This document shows positions 61,766 to 64,000 of a stretch of DNA of 64,000 bases, in pieces; position 1 is the stretch's first letter; the number at the start of each line of letters is the position of its first letter. The stretch covers positions 1-64,000 of the forward strand of contig NZ_JOAI01000031.1 in assembly GCF_000717715.1 (NCBI RefSeq), written 5' to 3'. Origin of the DNA: Streptomyces sp. NRRL B-24484 (GTDB lineage: Bacteria; Actinomycetota; Actinomycetes; Streptomycetales; Streptomycetaceae). The notes beneath the pieces are model-generated. The model worked only from the letters and a program-made list of their open reading frames with translations. It was not told the DNA's origin and did not search any database. Both the position numbers and the translations under genes were made by a program.

Positions 61766-63144
61766 CCGACCGTCTCCCGCGCCGCCGCCTGTCCGGCGGC
61801 CCCTGGGCCCTGCCCGCGCAGCACCGCAGCCGCCTCGGCACCGGTCTGCGGCTCGGCAGCGGCGGCTCGCTGCGCACGGCCGCCGCCCTGCGGTCCGACG
61901 GCCGATACGGCGCACACGCCGCAGCAGCCACCACCCGGGTCCAGGACGAGGCCGCGCACCGCCGCGGCACCCTGCTCGACGCCGTCCGGCTCCACCTGGC
62001 CGAGACCGGAGCCCTGCCCACCACCGGATCCGTCGCGGCCGCCCTGCGCGCCAACCGGCCGACCCTGGGCGGCGGCGACGTCCTCGACACCGTGCGGGCC
62101 CTCCAGGCCGAACTGGTCGGCGCGGGGCCGCTCCACGAGCTCCTCGACCGCCCCGACGTGACGGACGTGCTCGTCAACGGGCCTGACGACGTGTGGATCG
62201 ACTGCGGCAGAGGTCTGCAAAGGGCACCGGAGGTCCGCTTCCCGGACCACGAGGCCGTCCGGCGGCTGGCCCACCGGCTGGCGACCGCCGCCGGCCGACG
62301 CCTCGACGACGCCATGCCCTGGGTCGACGCCCGTCTCCCGGACGGCACCCGGCTGCACGCCGTGCTGCCGCCCATCGCCGTCGGCGGCTGCACCCACATC
62401 TCCCTGCGGATCTGCCGGGCCCGCCCGTTCACCCTGGACGAGCTCGTCGCCGGCGGCACACTGACCGGCGCCGGCGCCGACCTGTTCCGCAGTGTGCTCC
62501 GTGCCCGGCTCTCCCTGCTCATCAGTGGCGGAACCGGCTCGGGCAAGACCACCCTGCTGGCCGCCCTGCTCGGACTCGTCGCCGCCGAGGAGCGGATCGT
62601 CGTCGTCGAGGACTCCGCCGAACTCTGCCCCGACCACGCCCACGTGGTGCGCCTGCAGAGCCGCCCGCCGAACCAGGAGGGCCTCGGCGAGCTCACCCTG
62701 CGCGACCTCGTCCGGCAGGCCCTGCGGATGCGCCCCGACCGGCTGGTCGTCGGCGAGGTCCGCGGCGCCGAGGTGGTCGACCTGCTCGCCGCGCTCAACA
62801 CCGGCCACGACGGGGGATTCGGCACCGTCCACGCCAACGCGGCGGCCGACGTCCCGGCCCGCCTGGAAGCTCTCGGGTCGCTCGCCGGGCTCGACCGGCT
62901 CTCGCTCCACAGCCAGCTCCGGGCCGCCGTCGACCTGGTCGTCCACCTCGTCCGGGACCCTGCGACCGGGCAGCGGCGGGTCGCCGAGCTCCACACGGTG
63001 GAGGGCGACGCCCGCGGCCTCGCGACCACCCGGCCCGCCCTGCTCTTCCGGCCCGGCGGCCGCTGCGAGACCGGACCGGGCTGGGCCGCGCTCCAGCGCG
63101 TCTGTGCCGAGCGCGGCGTCGTCCTCGCGGGGAGGCCGGAATGA
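61762..63144 (+). CDS. tadA: TadA/CpaF-type secretion ATPase
   Basis: A 460-residue type II/IV secretion ATPase that powers pilus or secretion assembly. VTDVLVNGPDDVWID is the N-domain signature, GGTGSGKTTLLAALLG the Walker A, VVEDSAELCPDHAHVVRLQSR the Asp box, and GFGTVHANAA the His box. The first 60 residues are basic and variable. It is coupled to the gene before (ATGA) and to the small gene after it, confirming one operon. In streptomycetes tad loci are common, but their products are poorly described. Confidence 0.92.
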   Translation: MTDRLPRRRLSGGPWALPAQHRSRLGTGLRLGSGGSLRTAAALRSDGRYGAHAAAATTRVQDEAAHRRGTLLDAVRLHLAETGALPTTGSVAAALRANRPTLGGGDVLDTVRALQAELVGAGPLHELLDRPDVTDVLVNGPDDVWIDCGRGLQRAPEVRFPDHEAVRRLAHRLATAAGRRLDDAMPWVDARLPDGTRLHAVLPPIAVGGCTHISLRICRARPFTLDELVAGGTLTGAGADLFRSVLRARLSLLISGGTGSGKTTLLAALLGLVAAEERIVVVEDSAELCPDHAHVVRLQSRPPNQEGLGELTLRDLVRQALRMRPDRLVVGEVRGAEVVDLLAALNTGHDGGFGTVHANAAADVPARLEALGSLAGLDRLSLHSQLRAAVDLVVHLVRDPATGQRRVAELHTVEGDARGLATTRPALLFRPGGRCETGPGWAALQRVCAERGVVLAGRPE

Positions 63145-63278
63145 CGCTCCGCCAACTGGAGGTCCTCTGGGCCCTGGCGCTCTGCGGCACGACCGGGCTG
63201 GCGTGGTGGCTGTTGCAGTCGGCCGCCGCAGGGCCGGAGGGCGACCCGGCCGCACCCGACCGGCGGAGGCAGCCGTGA
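63141..63278 (+). CDS. Small membrane protein in the tad operon (45 residues)
   Basis: TLRQLEVLWALALCGTTGL AWWLLQSAAAGPEG forms one membrane helix followed by a charged, Pro-rich tail. Its ATG overlaps the tadA stop and its TGA overlaps the GTG of the tadB-like gene, so it is translationally coupled on both sides. It could be a detached N-terminal helix of TadB or a separate assembly factor. No homologue recognised. Confidence 0.7.
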   Translation: MTLRQLEVLWALALCGTTGLAWWLLQSAAAGPEGDPAAPDRRRQP

Positions 63279-64000
63279 ACGGGCCGTCGACGGGCACAAC
63301 AGTGTCGATCCGGCCGCCGACCGGCGTGCCGCGCGGCGCGGTTCGGCGTCCGCCCGGCGGAGGACGGGCCCGACTGCTGCTCGGCACCATGGCCGGGGAG
63401 CCTGCCGGCCGAAGGAGCGCGGCCTTCTCCACGCTCCTCCGACGTGCGGCGGCGAACGCACGCCGCCCACGGGGGCTGGTCCCCGAGCTGGTCCTGCTGC
63501 CGATCGGGATCGCGGCCGGCCACGCCACCCACTCCCCGGTCCCGTTCATGGCCGCGGCCGTCGGTGTCCTGCCGCTGCGCAGGCTGCGGGCCCGGCGTCG
63601 GACGGCCGAGGAGGCGCGACGCCGCTCGGCGGCCGTGATCGAGCTGTGCACCGGCCTGGTCGGCGAGCTCCGCAGCGGCGCCACCCCCGAGTACGCCCTG
63701 CAAGCCGTCATCGGCCGCGCCCCGGCACTCCGGGACGACCTCGGAGCCGAACCGTCCGCCCGACTCGCGGCGGCCCGCTACGGAGCCGACGTCCCGGCCG
63801 CACTCCGGCTGGTCGCGGAACTGCCGGGAGGCCGCGGCGCCGCAGCCGTGGCCGCCTGCTGGCAGGTGAGCACCGACAGCGGCACCGGACTGCTGGAGGG
63901 CCTCGACCAACTCGCCGACGCGCTGCGCGCCGAACGTGCCCTCGCCGAGGAGGTGGCCGGTGAACTGGCCGGGTCCCGGGCGACGGTGGCGCTGCTCGCC
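63275..64000 (+). CDS. tadB: TadB-like type II secretion system F domain protein (partial)
   Basis: The frame runs open to the end of the window (242 codons so far). It begins with a GTG inside the preceding stop (GTGA). After a basic leader come two hydrophobic stretches (LVPELVLLPIGIAAGHA, VPFMAAAVGVLPL) and then the T2SS-F helical domain (AAVIELCTGLVGELRSGATPEYALQAVIG, STDSGTGLLEGLDQLADALRAERALAEEVAGELAGSRATVALLA). This is the inner-membrane platform protein of the tad system. The C-terminal helices lie outside the window. Confidence 0.88.
   Translation, partial: MNGPSTGTTVSIRPPTGVPRGAVRRPPGGGRARLLLGTMAGEPAGRRSAAFSTLLRRAAANARRPRGLVPELVLLPIGIAAGHATHSPVPFMAAAVGVLPLRRLRARRRTAEEARRRSAAVIELCTGLVGELRSGATPEYALQAVIGRAPALRDDLGAEPSARLAAARYGADVPAALRLVAELPGGRGAAAVAACWQVSTDSGTGLLEGLDQLADALRAERALAEEVAGELAGSRATVALLA

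Noticed and set aside
60394..63711. An 1105-codon minus-strand frame opposite the tad operon
   Set aside because: Antisense to the CpaE-like, TadA and TadB-like genes, all of which carry clear motifs.

Overview
The window is a piece of a very GC-rich actinobacterial chromosome, almost certainly from the Streptomycetaceae (Streptomyces or Kitasatospora). The grounds are the strong third-position G/C bias, frequent GTG and TTG starts, a WblA-type WhiB protein, a LAL-type LuxR regulator, a Streptomyces-type Crp, a DUF5063 gene after recR, and a run of genes that I recall from the S. coelicolor SCO3556-SCO3580 neighbourhood (from memory, not checked).

Left edge (1-1.7 kb): debris of an integrative element beside tRNA-Ser(GGA). 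It holds the last codons of an apparent transposase, a GntR regulator whose two ends both look rearranged, and the frameshifted C-terminal half of a tyrosine integrase pointing at the tRNA 3' end. Then come the SRP RNA and the housekeeping run dnaX, ybaB, recR, DUF5063 and aspartokinase (1.8-7.7 kb). Next are a SigE-like sigma factor with a coupled membrane protein, SURF1, a lipoprotein-peptidase pair, a SnoaL-like protein and a large LuxR regulator (7.9-16.1 kb). At 16.8-18.2 kb a secreted bulb-lectin gene lies between two copies of the tRNA-Pro(CGG) 3' end plus terminator.

Centre (18.3-29.5 kb): metallophosphoesterase, methyltransferase, YqeY, a class A penicillin-binding protein divergent from wblA, two ArsA-like ATPases, DUF4177, RidA, two hydrolases with a 54-codon gene between them, and crp. 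From 29.6 to about 42.8 kb there is an accessory block: a redox/LysR module, a complete xylo-oligosaccharide locus (LacI regulator, ABC importer, GH3 xylosidase, CE7 esterase), and a cobalamin-riboswitch-controlled CbtAB cobalt transporter beside a phosphatase-fold protein that has lost both catalytic histidines. Core order then resumes: nth, CoA NUDIX, MarP protease, alpha/beta hydrolase, holin-like protein, NhaA and acs (43.5-52.4 kb).

Right end (53-64 kb): a permuted papain-fold protein, a SulP transporter fused to a beta-carbonic anhydrase, a CooC-like ATPase behind a Zur-box-like site, a degenerate Fic-fold protein, a probable 6S-like RNA, a HAD phosphatase, and the start of a tad (Flp-pilus type) locus. 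Two DnaA-box sequences lie upstream of the tad locus. The last gene, tadB-like, runs off the window.

No CRISPR array, complete transposon or biosynthetic cluster was found. The least explained items are the tRNA-Pro/lectin duplication, the Fic-like and pseudo-phosphatase proteins, the 6S-like hairpin and the DnaA boxes upstream of tad.
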